DNA from: JBCBWG01 sp036804185
GTDB taxonomy: Bacteria > Pseudomonadota > Alphaproteobacteria > Rhizobiales > Hyphomicrobiaceae
Direction of reading: 5' to 3'
Assembly (NCBI GenBank): GCA_050330095.1
Contig: JBHJOC010000018.1
Span: 1-64,000, forward strand
DNA length: 64,000 nucleotides
Part shown: positions 6,880-16,318 of the stretch, piece by piece
Layout of the letters: each line of letters starts with the position of its first letter
How positions within the stretch are numbered: the first letter of the stretch is position 1
Notes under the pieces: model-generated
What the model was told of the DNA's origin: nothing
What the model saw: the letters and a program-made list of their open reading frames with translations, nothing else
Databases searched by the model: none
Translations under genes and position numbers: made by a program

Positions 6880-8684
6880 GGGTTGGCCGGTGCGGGGGTC
6901 GCAGTCTCTGCCTTCCGGGTCAGCGGTTCTGCGGCCAAACCCTCGGCGAGTTTGCGCTGGATTTTGATGACTTCCTCAGGCTCCGGCTTGAACGTGAGGG
7001 CCAGTTGCCACTGATAGCGCGCCTCACGCTCTCGCCCGGCCTTCCAGAGGGCGTCGCCGAGATGGTCGTTAAGGATTGGATCCTCCGGCTGAAGCTCGAC
7101 CGCCTGCTCTAGGTACTGGACAGCTTTTTCGATGTCGCCGAGACGGAAATAGGCCCAGCCGAGGCTGTCGACGATATAGCCATCGTTCGGCTTCAACTCG
7201 ACCGCCCGCTTGATCATCTCGAGACCTTCATCGAGGCGACGGTTCTGATCGACCCAGGAATAGCCAAGGTAGTTTAGGATCAGTGGCTGATTCTCGTTCA
7301 GCTCCAGAGCCTTGAGAAGATCGGCCTCAGCGCGTGGCCAATCCTTGATGCGTTCGTAGCAGGTCCCACGCGCATAGAAATAGGTCCAGTGGCGTGGCTC
7401 AGGCGTCCCGATCTTCTCAATGGCGCGCGTAAAATACGGGATCGCGTCCGCATAGAGCTTGCGGCCACGCAGCATCGTCGCAAGCGCCTCGATGGCTTCG
7501 AGGTCGTCGGGATTTCGCTGCAATCGGGCTTCGAGAAGTGCGCGCGCCTCGTCGATACGATCGACGGCATTGAGATTCATCGCGCGGCGGATTTCGATGG
7601 CCGACGCGAGCGGGGTGTCAACGGCGATCAGGTCGTAGGTCGCATTCGCCCGACCGTAGAGTTCCAGCGTCTCATAGGCGCTGGCGAGTGCAGCAAGCGC
7701 GTAGGGGTCGCCCGGGCGCAAAGCGAGCGCGAGTTGCAGATAAACAAGACCGAGCGGCCTGACACCTCCCTCGGTCGCAAGCGCCTCGCCCAATCCGTAG
7801 AACACTTCGGCGAGGCCGTCAGACGTGGTCTCGATCAGCGGCTTGATGGTCTTTGCCGCACTCAGGTCATCGAGAAGAGCTTCAACGATCGGGTGTGCAT
7901 ACCCTGCGGCGCGGGCGATCTGGCGCCGCAGGATCGTCTTTGCCCGCTCTGTTTCGCCACGCGCTGCAACCGCCGTTGCATATGCGGCAAGGGCCCGCGT
8001 CGACCGCGGATCCCGCTGAACCACGCCGCGCAGATCGCGCCACGCGGCCTGGAGTTGGCCCGAGCGCTCTGCAATAAGGCCCCTGTGGTAATCCGTATAG
8101 TATTTGGCCCAAGCCGCAGGCTGCTCTTGCCTCAAGAGCTCCAACGCGCGGTTGGTTTTCCGGCTTGCGCGGGCGACCCATGCCCTGGCGAGCTGGCCCG
8201 TTACTTCCGCGATGGGCCCGACTGCGGAGCGCCGAAAATGATCATCAGCGGCTGTATAGCTGCCACGCTGAAAGGCGACCACGCCCAGCACGAGGTTCGC
8301 AAGGCGATGGCCAGGCTCCAGTTCGATGAGCTTTGCCGCACTTGCAGCCGCCGCCTGGAACTTGCCCTCGCTTGCATCGGCCTCGAACGCACTCTCGAGG
8401 ACGGCTCGGTTGTCGGGTTCGACCGTCAACGATCGAGCATAGAGCTCGGCCGCCACACCAATATCATTGGTGCTGTTGGCGATCCGGGCCGCAAGGTAGC
8501 TCCCGAGCGGCGAGACGAAGTTCAGCTGCTGCGCGGCGGGCGCGTCAGAACGTGCCCAGCTTGCCGGTGTCAAAACCGACAGCGCTGCGACGCCACCTAC
8601 GACGCCAAACGCGACCACCAACACGGATCGCCGGCGCAGTCCCAGCCAACGCGGTGGCCGCGCTTTCAGCACGTGCAACGACAT
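6876..8684 (-). CDS. Membrane-anchored tetratricopeptide repeat protein
   Basis: About 602 aa from the ATG at 8684 (an upstream in-frame start at 8786 exists but precedes the natural signal-anchor). A basic N-terminus and one hydrophobic segment at about 20-40, ending near SWA, suggest export or membrane anchoring. The rest is helical TPR array; clear units near the C-terminus follow a YFRLGDIEKAVQYLEQAVEL pattern. TPR proteins act as protein-interaction scaffolds. This gene is often found near ispE in alphaproteobacteria, but no partner can be named. Its stop codon lies in the end of a repeat remnant. Confidence 0.85.
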   Translation of the reverse strand: MSLHVLKARPPRWLGLRRRSVLVVAFGVVGGVAALSVLTPASWARSDAPAAQQLNFVSPLGSYLAARIANSTNDIGVAAELYARSLTVEPDNRAVLESAFEADASEGKFQAAAASAAKLIELEPGHRLANLVLGVVAFQRGSYTAADDHFRRSAVGPIAEVTGQLARAWVARASRKTNRALELLRQEQPAAWAKYYTDYHRGLIAERSGQLQAAWRDLRGVVQRDPRSTRALAAYATAVAARGETERAKTILRRQIARAAGYAHPIVEALLDDLSAAKTIKPLIETTSDGLAEVFYGLGEALATEGGVRPLGLVYLQLALALRPGDPYALAALASAYETLELYGRANATYDLIAVDTPLASAIEIRRAMNLNAVDRIDEARALLEARLQRNPDDLEAIEALATMLRGRKLYADAIPYFTRAIEKIGTPEPRHWTYFYARGTCYERIKDWPRAEADLLKALELNENQPLILNYLGYSWVDQNRRLDEGLEMIKRAVELKPNDGYIVDSLGWAYFRLGDIEKAVQYLEQAVELQPEDPILNDHLGDALWKAGREREARYQWQLALTFKPEPEEVIKIQRKLAEGLAAEPLTRKAETATPAPANP

Positions 8685-8886
8685 TCGCGTTCCATTTGGC
8701 CCAGCTTGCATATGGCGATGTCCCAATGACAGAGCTCGATCCGGCGGATGTACCATCTTTTTCGCCGCCGAAAGTGTTCGTTGCACGACAGGTTAAGTGT
8801 GCATTGCGCGAAAACAAGTCTCTCGTTGCTGGGCGATCTGCGCCCCAGGGCAAGTGAGGCTTCAAGCAACCGCCCCGAAGGACAGG

Positions 8887-9801
8887 TCAGCGTGAAGCGG
8901 TCTGTGACTGGCTTTGCGATTGGCCCGAACCCGACTGCGACTGGGATTGGCCATCGCCACTCGGGCGTCCGTCAACGGCGCGAACCTCGACACTCACAAC
9001 CATTCGGCTATCGCAAGCCGGTGCGCCTGACGCACGAATCGGTGCGGCGTGGGCCGCATCGTGGCCGGTAACGAGACGAATGTAGCGATCTGTTGGGCAG
9101 ACATCGTGCGTCGGATCAAACCCGACCCAACCGATGCCCTCGACGAACGCCTCAGCCCAAGCATGCGTTCGTTCGACATCTTGATCGTCGCGTCGCGATT
9201 CGTCCTCGGCTTCATCGGGCAGGACATATCCAACGATATAGCGCGCAGGAATCAGCAACGTGCGCGCTGCAGCGACAAACACGTGTGTTTGATCCTGGCA
9301 CACACCTGCCCCACTCGCGAGAGCTTCTGCTGCCGTTGTACCCATGTGAGTTGATCGAGGGCGGTACGGGACGCGCGCGTTGACGATCCGCATCAGGGCG
9401 TGGAGCGATGACAATGCATCGCCGCTACTCGCAGAGCGAGCCTCCTCACCAAGCGCCAGCAACTCCGCATCCGGCCGCGTCAGCTTGGTTTGCCGCAGGA
9501 ACACGGCCGGCGGCGGGCGGCGCCTCAAGCCGGCAACAACGCCAGCCCGATCCGTCGTGACGACGAGCCCAGACGCCACGATCTCGACAGCGTCCACGGG
9601 GTCTCTGGCTGTCCAGAGCGCGAGCCCATCACCGCAGCCATCGACGACGAGCCGCTCGACGGCGGTGCCATTAACCGTCACAGACCATTCGACCACCGAT
9701 TGGGCGTCAAAAGAGGCCGGAAAGAGCTTCAGGCGCAGCGCCAGCCGGAACTGCGGCTGGGCATACTCATAGCAAGTCTTATGGGTCACGGCGAGGCGCA
9801 T
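8887..9801 (-). CDS. Transglutaminase-like cysteine protease-fold protein
   Basis: About 304 aa. The start at ATG 9801 has a strong GGAGGAA ribosome-binding site; an upstream in-frame start at 9858 lacks one. An N-terminal beta-rich domain of bacterial transglutaminase-like proteins (about 1-100) precedes the papain-like core. The catalytic triad is C168 (SGAGVCQDQTH), H213 (RTHAWAE) and D229 (GFDPTH). The last 25 residues are a Gln/Ser/Gly low-complexity tail. It closes a minus-strand operon with the alpha-E and ATP-grasp genes. Comparative genomics links this trio to peptide or amide synthesis and cleavage, but the substrate is unknown. Confidence 0.9.
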   Translation of the reverse strand: MRLAVTHKTCYEYAQPQFRLALRLKLFPASFDAQSVVEWSVTVNGTAVERLVVDGCGDGLALWTARDPVDAVEIVASGLVVTTDRAGVVAGLRRRPPPAVFLRQTKLTRPDAELLALGEEARSASSGDALSSLHALMRIVNARVPYRPRSTHMGTTAAEALASGAGVCQDQTHVFVAAARTLLIPARYIVGYVLPDEAEDESRRDDQDVERTHAWAEAFVEGIGWVGFDPTHDVCPTDRYIRLVTGHDAAHAAPIRASGAPACDSRMVVSVEVRAVDGRPSGDGQSQSQSGSGQSQSQSQTASR

Positions 9802-9867
9802 ACGGCTTCCTCCGCTCGGGTCTGCACTTGCGGGCAGTTCGCCCGATCGCCGCGCCAAACCGTCTTG

Positions 9868-10800
9868 TCATCGGAAATAGTAAGCCCGCGCGATGCTCTG
9901 CGACAACTGACCGTTGAAGGCGATCGTCTCGTCGATGTACTCGTGCAGCCCGATCTGGAAAATCTCGCCCATTTCAATGTCTGCGAGCCTGGCGATCATG
10001 TCGGTTGCAATCGTATGGCACTGGTGACGCTGGCCATATCGGCGCGCCAGACGCTCGAGATGATCGCCGATGCGGGCGTAGCAGAACGCCAGCGAGCGGG
10101 GAAAGTCCTGGTTCAGGATCAGGAAGTCGGCGATTTTCCAAGGGGTGTGGTCACCGCCGTAGACATGATGATAGGCGCGGATCGCAGAGTTTGCGTAGAG
10201 TACGGACGCCCACTGGTGATGATCACGCCCGCCCCCAACGCTCTCGGTCTCGGGCAGAAGCACGTAATATTTCACGTCCAGCAGCCTGAGCATCATGTCG
10301 GCGCGCTCGACGAGCCCCCCAAGCCTCAGGAAATCATACCCATCGCCCCGCAACATGCCGATCTCGGTGGCCCCGCGCAGGGCAGCTGAGCGGGCTTTCA
10401 CCCAATCCGTGATTGAAGATAGGTCGCGGCAGGCTGTGCGCGCATCGAGGCTGTCGAGCCTGCGCCAGCCATCGTTCAGCGCTTCCCACATATCTTGAGT
10501 GAGCGCCGTGCGGACGGCCCTGCCATTGAAGCGCGCTTGCGCGAGGCAGTTGCGAATAGAGGACTGGTTCTCGAGCGACAGCAGCAGAATATCGATCGCG
10601 CGCTGCTCGGTGATGGTGTCGACCTCGGCAAGTTCAATCGGCGCGCCGGCAGCCTTGACCAGGGACAGCCACTCCGCGTGTCGGTTCGTCGATGGCACCA
10701 TCGTCATGCGACGACCCATCTCGATCAGACGCGCGGTGCTGTCGGCCCGCTCCATGTAGCGGCCAAGCCAGAACAGGCTTTCGGCAGTTCTCGACAGCAT
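9868..10800 (-). CDS. Alpha-E domain protein (DUF403)
   Basis: A 310-aa all-helical protein of the alpha-E (DUF403) family. The hallmark N-terminus MLSRTAESLFWLGRYMERAD is present, as are conserved WRRLDSL and LLDVKYYVLLP blocks. Its start lies 7 bp after the ATP-grasp stop codon, so the two are almost certainly co-translated. The family is always seen with circularly permuted ATP-grasp and transglutaminase genes, as here. Biochemical activity is not established. Confidence 0.93.
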   Translation of the reverse strand: MLSRTAESLFWLGRYMERADSTARLIEMGRRMTMVPSTNRHAEWLSLVKAAGAPIELAEVDTITEQRAIDILLLSLENQSSIRNCLAQARFNGRAVRTALTQDMWEALNDGWRRLDSLDARTACRDLSSITDWVKARSAALRGATEIGMLRGDGYDFLRLGGLVERADMMLRLLDVKYYVLLPETESVGGGRDHHQWASVLYANSAIRAYHHVYGGDHTPWKIADFLILNQDFPRSLAFCYARIGDHLERLARRYGQRHQCHTIATDMIARLADIEMGEIFQIGLHEYIDETIAFNGQLSQSIARAYYFR

Positions 10801-10807
10801 CCCGATT

Positions 10808-12214
10808 TCAGTCCCTCAAGATCCAGGTGTCTTTGACACCACCGCCCTGGCTCGAATTGACGACCAGGGATCCCTCGCGCAGTGCGACACGTGTCAGGCC
10901 GCCCGGCACGAGCCGCACCTGGCGGCCAACGAGGCAATAGGGCCTGAAATCCACATGCCGGCCAGCCACCCGTTCGCCGGCAAGAGTCGGAGCCGTCGAC
11001 AGGTCGAGGGTTGGTTGAGCAATGAAATCGGCCGGACGGGCCCTGATCCTTTGCGCGTACGCCTCGATCTCGGCCTTGCTTGATTTCGGGCCGATCAACA
11101 TCCCGTAACCACCAGAGCCGTGAACTTCTTTCACGACCAGGCTAGCGAGATTCTCAAGCACATACTTCAGCTCATCCGGTCGCCCGCAACGCCACGTCTG
11201 GACGTTCTTCAGGATCGGTGTTTCACCGAGATAGAACCTGATCATGTCGGGCACGAACGTGTAGACGGCTTTGTCGTCGGCAACACCTGCGCCAGGTGCC
11301 GAACACAGCGTCACGCCGCCAGCTCGGTAGACGTCGAACAAGCCCGGCACGCCGAGCAGACTGTCAGGCCGGAAACTGAGCGGATCGAGAAAGTCGTCGT
11401 CGATGCGCCGATAAATGACGTGGATGCGCTTCGGACCGCGGGTCGTCCGCATCCAAACCTTGCCCTCGTCGACGAAGATATCCTGTGCCTCGACGAGTTC
11501 GATCCCCATCAAATCAGCGAGATAGGAATGCTCGTAATAGGCGCTGTTGAACGATCCAGGCGTCAGCAGCACGACGGTCGGCGTCGATGGTGCGTCAGCG
11601 GGTGCGACGTCCTGCAAGGTCCGCAGAAGTTGAGCCGGATAGTCATCGACGCCCATGACCCGGCCGGTCGAGAACAGATCCGGAAACATCCGCATCATGA
11701 TTTCCCGGTTCTCGAGCATGTAGCTGACGCCGGACGGCGTGCGGCAGTTATCCTCCAGCACTTCGAAATCGTCAGGGCCCGTGCGGACGATATCGACGCC
11801 GACAATGTGGCTATAGATGCGGCCGGGCGGCTCAATGCCGATCATGTCCGGCAGGAAGGCCTCGTTCTCGTAGATGACCTCGGCTGGGACCAAACCCGCC
11901 TTGATGATCTCACCGCGATGGTAGACGTCGTAGAGGAATGCATTCAGCGCCCTGGCGCGCTGCTCGATGCCGGCCGACATGCGGCGCCATTCCTGAGCAT
12001 CAAACACGCGAGGGATGAGGTCGAACGGAATTAATCGCTCAGGATCCCCGCCCTCGCCATACACGGCAAAAGTGATGCCGATTCGCCGGAACAAAGCCTC
12101 GGCTTCCAGCTGGCGCTGTCTCAGCGTTTCGAGGCCAGCGTCTTCGATCCACTGCGCAACCGACGCATAGGCCGGACGCACGTTGGCGTCGGGATCGAGC
12201 ATTTCGTTGAACAT
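10808..12214 (-). CDS. Circularly permuted type 2 ATP-grasp protein (DUF404/DUF407)
   Basis: About 468 aa from ATG 12214; an upstream in-frame start at 12301 adds an unlikely Arg-rich leader. The family blocks are present: EDNCRTPSGVSYMLENRE, the HVIYRRIDDDFLDPLSFRPD region, and the late HGSGGYGMLIGP loop of the permuted ATP-grasp. Such enzymes are predicted ATP-dependent carboxylate-amine ligases. It is first in an operon with alpha-E and transglutaminase genes. The shared operon suggests that a peptide or amide bond is made and later trimmed. This is inference from conserved context, not shown biochemistry. Confidence 0.92.
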   Translation of the reverse strand: MFNEMLDPDANVRPAYASVAQWIEDAGLETLRQRQLEAEALFRRIGITFAVYGEGGDPERLIPFDLIPRVFDAQEWRRMSAGIEQRARALNAFLYDVYHRGEIIKAGLVPAEVIYENEAFLPDMIGIEPPGRIYSHIVGVDIVRTGPDDFEVLEDNCRTPSGVSYMLENREIMMRMFPDLFSTGRVMGVDDYPAQLLRTLQDVAPADAPSTPTVVLLTPGSFNSAYYEHSYLADLMGIELVEAQDIFVDEGKVWMRTTRGPKRIHVIYRRIDDDFLDPLSFRPDSLLGVPGLFDVYRAGGVTLCSAPGAGVADDKAVYTFVPDMIRFYLGETPILKNVQTWRCGRPDELKYVLENLASLVVKEVHGSGGYGMLIGPKSSKAEIEAYAQRIRARPADFIAQPTLDLSTAPTLAGERVAGRHVDFRPYCLVGRQVRLVPGGLTRVALREGSLVVNSSQGGGVKDTWILRD

Positions 12215-12399
12215 TCCAGATCCGCTGGCAGGTCGTGTTTTGTCGAAGCTAGACCTAACTCGCATTGAACGCCAACACATCTGCAAAGCCGTGTCGCGCA
12301 AATGTTTTCAGCACACCGCCTTGTTTCCAAGCAGCAGCTGCCAGTTGCCTCGGCCCCTCACACCCGCTGTCGCAGGCTCAGGTGTTCGTATCCCTCGGC

Positions 12400-14085
12400 T
12401 CACAGCCCGGTGTAGACCGGCCCGCCAGCACCCTCCGGTGTCCGCCAGGTAATGTTCTGGTTCGGATCCTTGATGTCGCACGTTTTGCAGTGCACGCAGT
12501 TCTGCGCATTGATCTGGAACCGAACGCCGTCACCGCTCTGTACCCACTCGTAAACACCCGCCGGGCAATACCGGTTCGATGGCCCAGCGAACACATCAAG
12601 TTCACTGCGAGCCTGCAGCTCGAGATCCGCGACGACGAGATGAACCGGCTGGTCCTCCTCGTGGTTGGTCTGTGAGAACGCAACGTTCGTCAGCTTGTCG
12701 AACGTCAACACGCCGTCCGGCTTCGGGTAGTCGATCGGCTTGAATTCCGACGCCGGCCGTAATGCGGCATAGTCAGGCTTTCCATGCTCGAGCGTATAGC
12801 CGAGGCCAATCCCCCTAAGCCCCGGGATCGAATTCATCCACATGTCGATCCCGCCAGCAGCAATGCCTGCGACCGTCCCGAAGCGGGACCAGAGCGGCTT
12901 TGCATTGCGGACCGGGCGCAGATCGCGACCGATCGGACCGTCGCGGACCGCATCCTCATACTTTTCCAACACATCCCTTGAGCGTCCTGCCGCGATGGCT
13001 GCAATCGCCGCATCGGCAGCAGCAATGCCGGATAGCATTGCGTTGTGCGTCCCCTTGATGCGCGGCACGTTGACCATGCCGGCGGCGCAGCCGAGCAGAC
13101 AGCCGCCCGGAAACGCCAACCTCGGCAACGACTGCCAGCCGCCCTCCGTGATCGCGCGCGCGCCGTAGCCGACCCGCTTCCCGCCCTGCAGCGTCTCGGC
13201 GATCAGCGGATGGGTCTTGAGGCGCTGGAATTCGTCATAGGGCGAGAGATACGGGTTCTCATAGTTGAGATGAACGACGAAGCCGACGGAGACGAGGTTG
13301 TCCCCGTAGTGGTACAGGAACGATCCGCCGCCCGTTCGGTTGTCGAGCGGCCAGCCGAACGTGTGCTGAACGAGGCCCGGCCGATGGTTCTCGGGCGCGA
13401 CCTGCCACAACTCCTTCAGGCCGATCCCAAATTTCTGTGGCTCCGAGTTCTCGTCGAGAGCAAAAGCTGCGATCACCTGTTTCGAGAGCGAGCCACGCGC
13501 GCCCTCGGCAAAAAACACATACTTTCCATACAGCTCCATACCGCGGGTGAAGCTATCTTTCATTTCGCCGTCTCGGCCGATGCCCATGTCGCCTGTGGCC
13601 ACGCCGTAGACGGCACCTGTTTCGTCGCGCAGAACCTCCGCAGCAGCAAAGCCAGGATAGATCTCGACGCCGAGCGCCTCAGCCTGCTCACCGAGCCATT
13701 TCACAACGTTCGATAGCGCGACGACGTAGTTGCCATGATTGCTCATCAGCGGCGGCATCATGAAACTGGGCAACCGCATCTCGCCCATCGGCCCGAGATA
13801 GTAGAATGTATCCCGGGTGACTGCGGTTTCGAGCGGCGCACCGCGGTCGCGCCAGTCGGGAAACAGCATCGCGAGACCAACCGGATCGATGACTGCACCA
13901 GACAGGATGTGCGCGCCGATCTCCGATGCCTTTTCAAGCACCACGACAGAGATGTCCTCACCCCGCTCAGCGGCTTGCTGCTTGAGGCGGATCGCAGCCG
14001 ACAACCCGGCGGGACCGCCACCGACGATCACGACGTCGAACTCCATAGCCTCGCGAGCAGGCAGGGAGGATGTGTCAAGCGCCAT
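12400..14085 (-). CDS. etfD: Electron transfer flavoprotein-ubiquinone oxidoreductase
   Basis: A 561-aa inner-membrane-associated flavoprotein that passes electrons from ETF (fatty-acid and amino-acid oxidation) to ubiquinone. An N-terminal FAD-binding Rossmann motif VVIVGGGPAGLSAAIRL lies at about 18-34. The C-terminal ferredoxin-like part carries the 4Fe-4S ligands in CPAGVYEW and NCVHCKTCDIKDP. The length and the C-terminal GPVYTGL ending match the family. It is divergent from the uracil-DNA glycosylase gene, a common alphaproteobacterial arrangement. Confidence 0.96.
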   Translation of the reverse strand: MALDTSSLPAREAMEFDVVIVGGGPAGLSAAIRLKQQAAERGEDISVVVLEKASEIGAHILSGAVIDPVGLAMLFPDWRDRGAPLETAVTRDTFYYLGPMGEMRLPSFMMPPLMSNHGNYVVALSNVVKWLGEQAEALGVEIYPGFAAAEVLRDETGAVYGVATGDMGIGRDGEMKDSFTRGMELYGKYVFFAEGARGSLSKQVIAAFALDENSEPQKFGIGLKELWQVAPENHRPGLVQHTFGWPLDNRTGGGSFLYHYGDNLVSVGFVVHLNYENPYLSPYDEFQRLKTHPLIAETLQGGKRVGYGARAITEGGWQSLPRLAFPGGCLLGCAAGMVNVPRIKGTHNAMLSGIAAADAAIAAIAAGRSRDVLEKYEDAVRDGPIGRDLRPVRNAKPLWSRFGTVAGIAAGGIDMWMNSIPGLRGIGLGYTLEHGKPDYAALRPASEFKPIDYPKPDGVLTFDKLTNVAFSQTNHEEDQPVHLVVADLELQARSELDVFAGPSNRYCPAGVYEWVQSGDGVRFQINAQNCVHCKTCDIKDPNQNITWRTPEGAGGPVYTGL

Positions 14086-14372
14086 GGTTGAGGGCCTCGT
14101 TCAGCTTTGATTTCGGGACGACACGACGGGGTCGATGGCAAAGGGCTAAGCCCTCGTCTTGCAGCAAGGCCACTTGCCACCGTCAAGAGATCAGGCTTGC
14201 TTATGTCGCAACTGGGTTATTGCGCAATTCGGATCAAGCTGGCGCTCAACACCGCGCCGAAATGCCCCGGGTTAATGTGCCGCCACAGGGTGCACCTGAC
14301 AGAGTAGGCTCGAGCGACAGGCGCTCCAAAGGCCCTCGCATCGCGTCGAGGCGTGAAGTCGAGAGGCTCCTC

Positions 14373-15272
14373 GTGAACGATGCCGAACGTACAATCCTGC
14401 TTCGCGCGCTGGCATGGCAGCACGCCATCGGCGTCGACGCGGTCGTTGCAGACGATGCGTTGCCTTGGCCCGGCCATGGCGGACCACCGACGGTCTCGAG
14501 CTATCTGGACCAGAGCCTGAAAAGCGAGGCCGGCCGGGCCGTCGAAGGTTGGGCGCCCGCTCGACACGTGGTCGGTCGACAGGTGGCAGGGACGGGTCAT
14601 GATGGTGGAACGCGGCAGGTCGAGGCTCGGCCCGAACAGGGCACCCGCGAGCCGGCCCGACCGGAGCCGGCGTCTGTCGGCGACGCTCTCCCTGCCTCTA
14701 ATGCCTTGACGCTCTCCGACTTGCGCCGGTCACTCGAAGCCTTCGATGGCTGCGCGCTCAAGCGGACGGCGAAGAACCTCTGTGTGTTCCGGGGCGCAGA
14801 GCACGCGCGCGTCATGGTGATCGGCGAGGCGCCGGGACGAGACGAGGATCTGCAGGGCCTTCCGTTCGTCGGGCGAGCTGGCGTGTTGCTCGACCGAATG
14901 CTCGCTGCAATCGATCTCGGACCAAGCGACGTGCACATCACAAACGTTGTTTACTGGCGTCCCCCTGGAAACCGGACCCCGACCGACGTCGAAACAGCGG
15001 CATGCGCCCCGTTCCTTGACCGGCAGATAGCGCTCGTTGATCCTAAAATCATTGTGCTGCTCGGTGGCGTGGCAGCCAAGACCATCCTCGGCACGACGCT
15101 CGGGATCACCAAAGTGCGGGGTTCGTGGCACGAGCTCACCGCGGGCGGCAAGGATCGGGCCGCAATCGCAACCCTGCATCCGGCCTACCTGCTGCGAACA
15201 CCAGCCGCGAAGCGCATGGCATGGCTGGATCTTCTGTCCTTGAGGCAACGGCTCGACGGAGAGGCGCCATGA
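14373..15272 (+). CDS. Uracil-DNA glycosylase, family 4-like
   Basis: About 299 aa from GTG 14373, which has GAGAGG 6 nt upstream; a much longer in-frame reading from 14070 has no plausible start and an Arg-rich, non-protein-like lead. The core is recognisable: GEAPGRDEDLQGLPFVGRAG, the VYWRPPGNRTPT block and the HPAYLLRTP block near the C-terminus. It removes uracil from DNA in base excision repair. The usual family 4 N-terminal C-x2-C pair is not seen; instead there are single cysteines in FDGCALK and KNLCVF and one in ACAPFL, so an iron-sulfur cluster may be absent or altered. Its stop overlaps the next start as ATGA. Confidence 0.88.
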   Translation: MNDAERTILLRALAWQHAIGVDAVVADDALPWPGHGGPPTVSSYLDQSLKSEAGRAVEGWAPARHVVGRQVAGTGHDGGTRQVEARPEQGTREPARPEPASVGDALPASNALTLSDLRRSLEAFDGCALKRTAKNLCVFRGAEHARVMVIGEAPGRDEDLQGLPFVGRAGVLLDRMLAAIDLGPSDVHITNVVYWRPPGNRTPTDVETAACAPFLDRQIALVDPKIIVLLGGVAAKTILGTTLGITKVRGSWHELTAGGKDRAAIATLHPAYLLRTPAAKRMAWLDLLSLRQRLDGEAP

Positions 15273-16192
15273 CGGATCGAAACAATTCCGGGCATCCTGG
15301 CGCGCGACAAGAGCCGCCGGAGACGCGCGAACGCACCACACCTCACAACCGCCTCGAGGCGGCTCTGTCGGCCCGCTTCGGCGATCTCAACGAGGTGTCC
15401 CGTGCGATCGGGAGCCTCGATGAGGCGCTCGCTCAGAGATTGGCCGACGTTGCCGCGCGGTCGTCACGCCGCACCTTTCGAGCCGACCCACCGCCGTTGG
15501 CCCTGATCGAGCTCCTGGCCGCCGTTTCACTTTCAGCGCCCTCGAAGAGCGATTTGCAGCAACGTGACATCATCGTGATGGACGATACGGCTCAACTTTC
15601 AGCACTCAAAGCGCTTCTGGCGGAGCAAGCCTGGATCGCCGGCGCCCCGGCGCTTGTGGTCTTCTGTGCCAACAACCGCAGGCAGCGCATGCTGCACGAT
15701 ATGACAGGCCACGCGTTCGCAAACGACCACCTCGATGCCTTCTTCAACGCCACCGTCGATGCGGCCGTTGCTCTGCAGGCCTTTGTCATGGTCGCAGAGA
15801 CTGCGGGGCTTGGGTGTTGTCCGATCAGCGCTATCCGCAACAAGCCCAGGGAGGTCTCGGACATTCTCGGGCTTCCCGATCACGTTTTTGCAATCGCCGG
15901 CCTCGCCGTCGGCTGGCCTGCGAGCGCTGGCGATATCAGCCCCAGGCTGCCGTTGGCAGCAACTCTCCACCGCGATAGGTACAACAGCGCGAATGATCGC
16001 GATCACATCGCAGCTTACGACACGCGGCGCGCCAGCCAGAGGCCGTTCAGAAGCCAAAGGCACGTCGGCCTGTTCGGCGAACTGCCGCAGGATCGCTATG
16101 TCTGGTCCGAAGACAAGGCCCGCCATTACGCCGTTCCCGAGCGCGACGACTTTGGTGATTTCGTAAGGTTGATCGGCTACACTCTCGACTGA
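15269..16192 (+). CDS. Nitroreductase family FMN oxidoreductase
   Basis: About 307 aa starting at ATG 15269, overlapping the glycosylase stop by 4 bp, so the two are translationally coupled. It has the flavin reductase/nitroreductase fold. RSSRRTFRADPPP marks the N-terminal FMN phosphate-binding arginines, AAVSLSAPSKSDLQQRDI the substrate loop, and AETAGLGCCPISAIRN the central conserved block. The C-terminus (about 250-307) resembles NfsA/FRP-type extensions. It probably reduces quinones, nitro compounds or flavin using NAD(P)H. The physiological substrate is unknown. Confidence 0.9.
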   Translation: MTDRNNSGHPGARQEPPETRERTTPHNRLEAALSARFGDLNEVSRAIGSLDEALAQRLADVAARSSRRTFRADPPPLALIELLAAVSLSAPSKSDLQQRDIIVMDDTAQLSALKALLAEQAWIAGAPALVVFCANNRRQRMLHDMTGHAFANDHLDAFFNATVDAAVALQAFVMVAETAGLGCCPISAIRNKPREVSDILGLPDHVFAIAGLAVGWPASAGDISPRLPLAATLHRDRYNSANDRDHIAAYDTRRASQRPFRSQRHVGLFGELPQDRYVWSEDKARHYAVPERDDFGDFVRLIGYTLD

Positions 16193-16318
16193 GAGAAAAT
16201 GATAAAATTCTCAAGCAAATTCAGACGTTAGTTTTTGCGAGATCGCAGCAACTGCTGGTTGAGATGGAGAGCGGGCACTCAATGCTCGCACTTGACCCCT
16301 CTACAGCAGGCCCAACCG

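Noticed and set aside
7389..8729. Long plus-strand open frame opposite the TPR gene
   Set aside because: Its translation is Arg/Cys/Gln-rich with no domain, and the minus strand encodes a clear TPR protein. It is a shadow frame.
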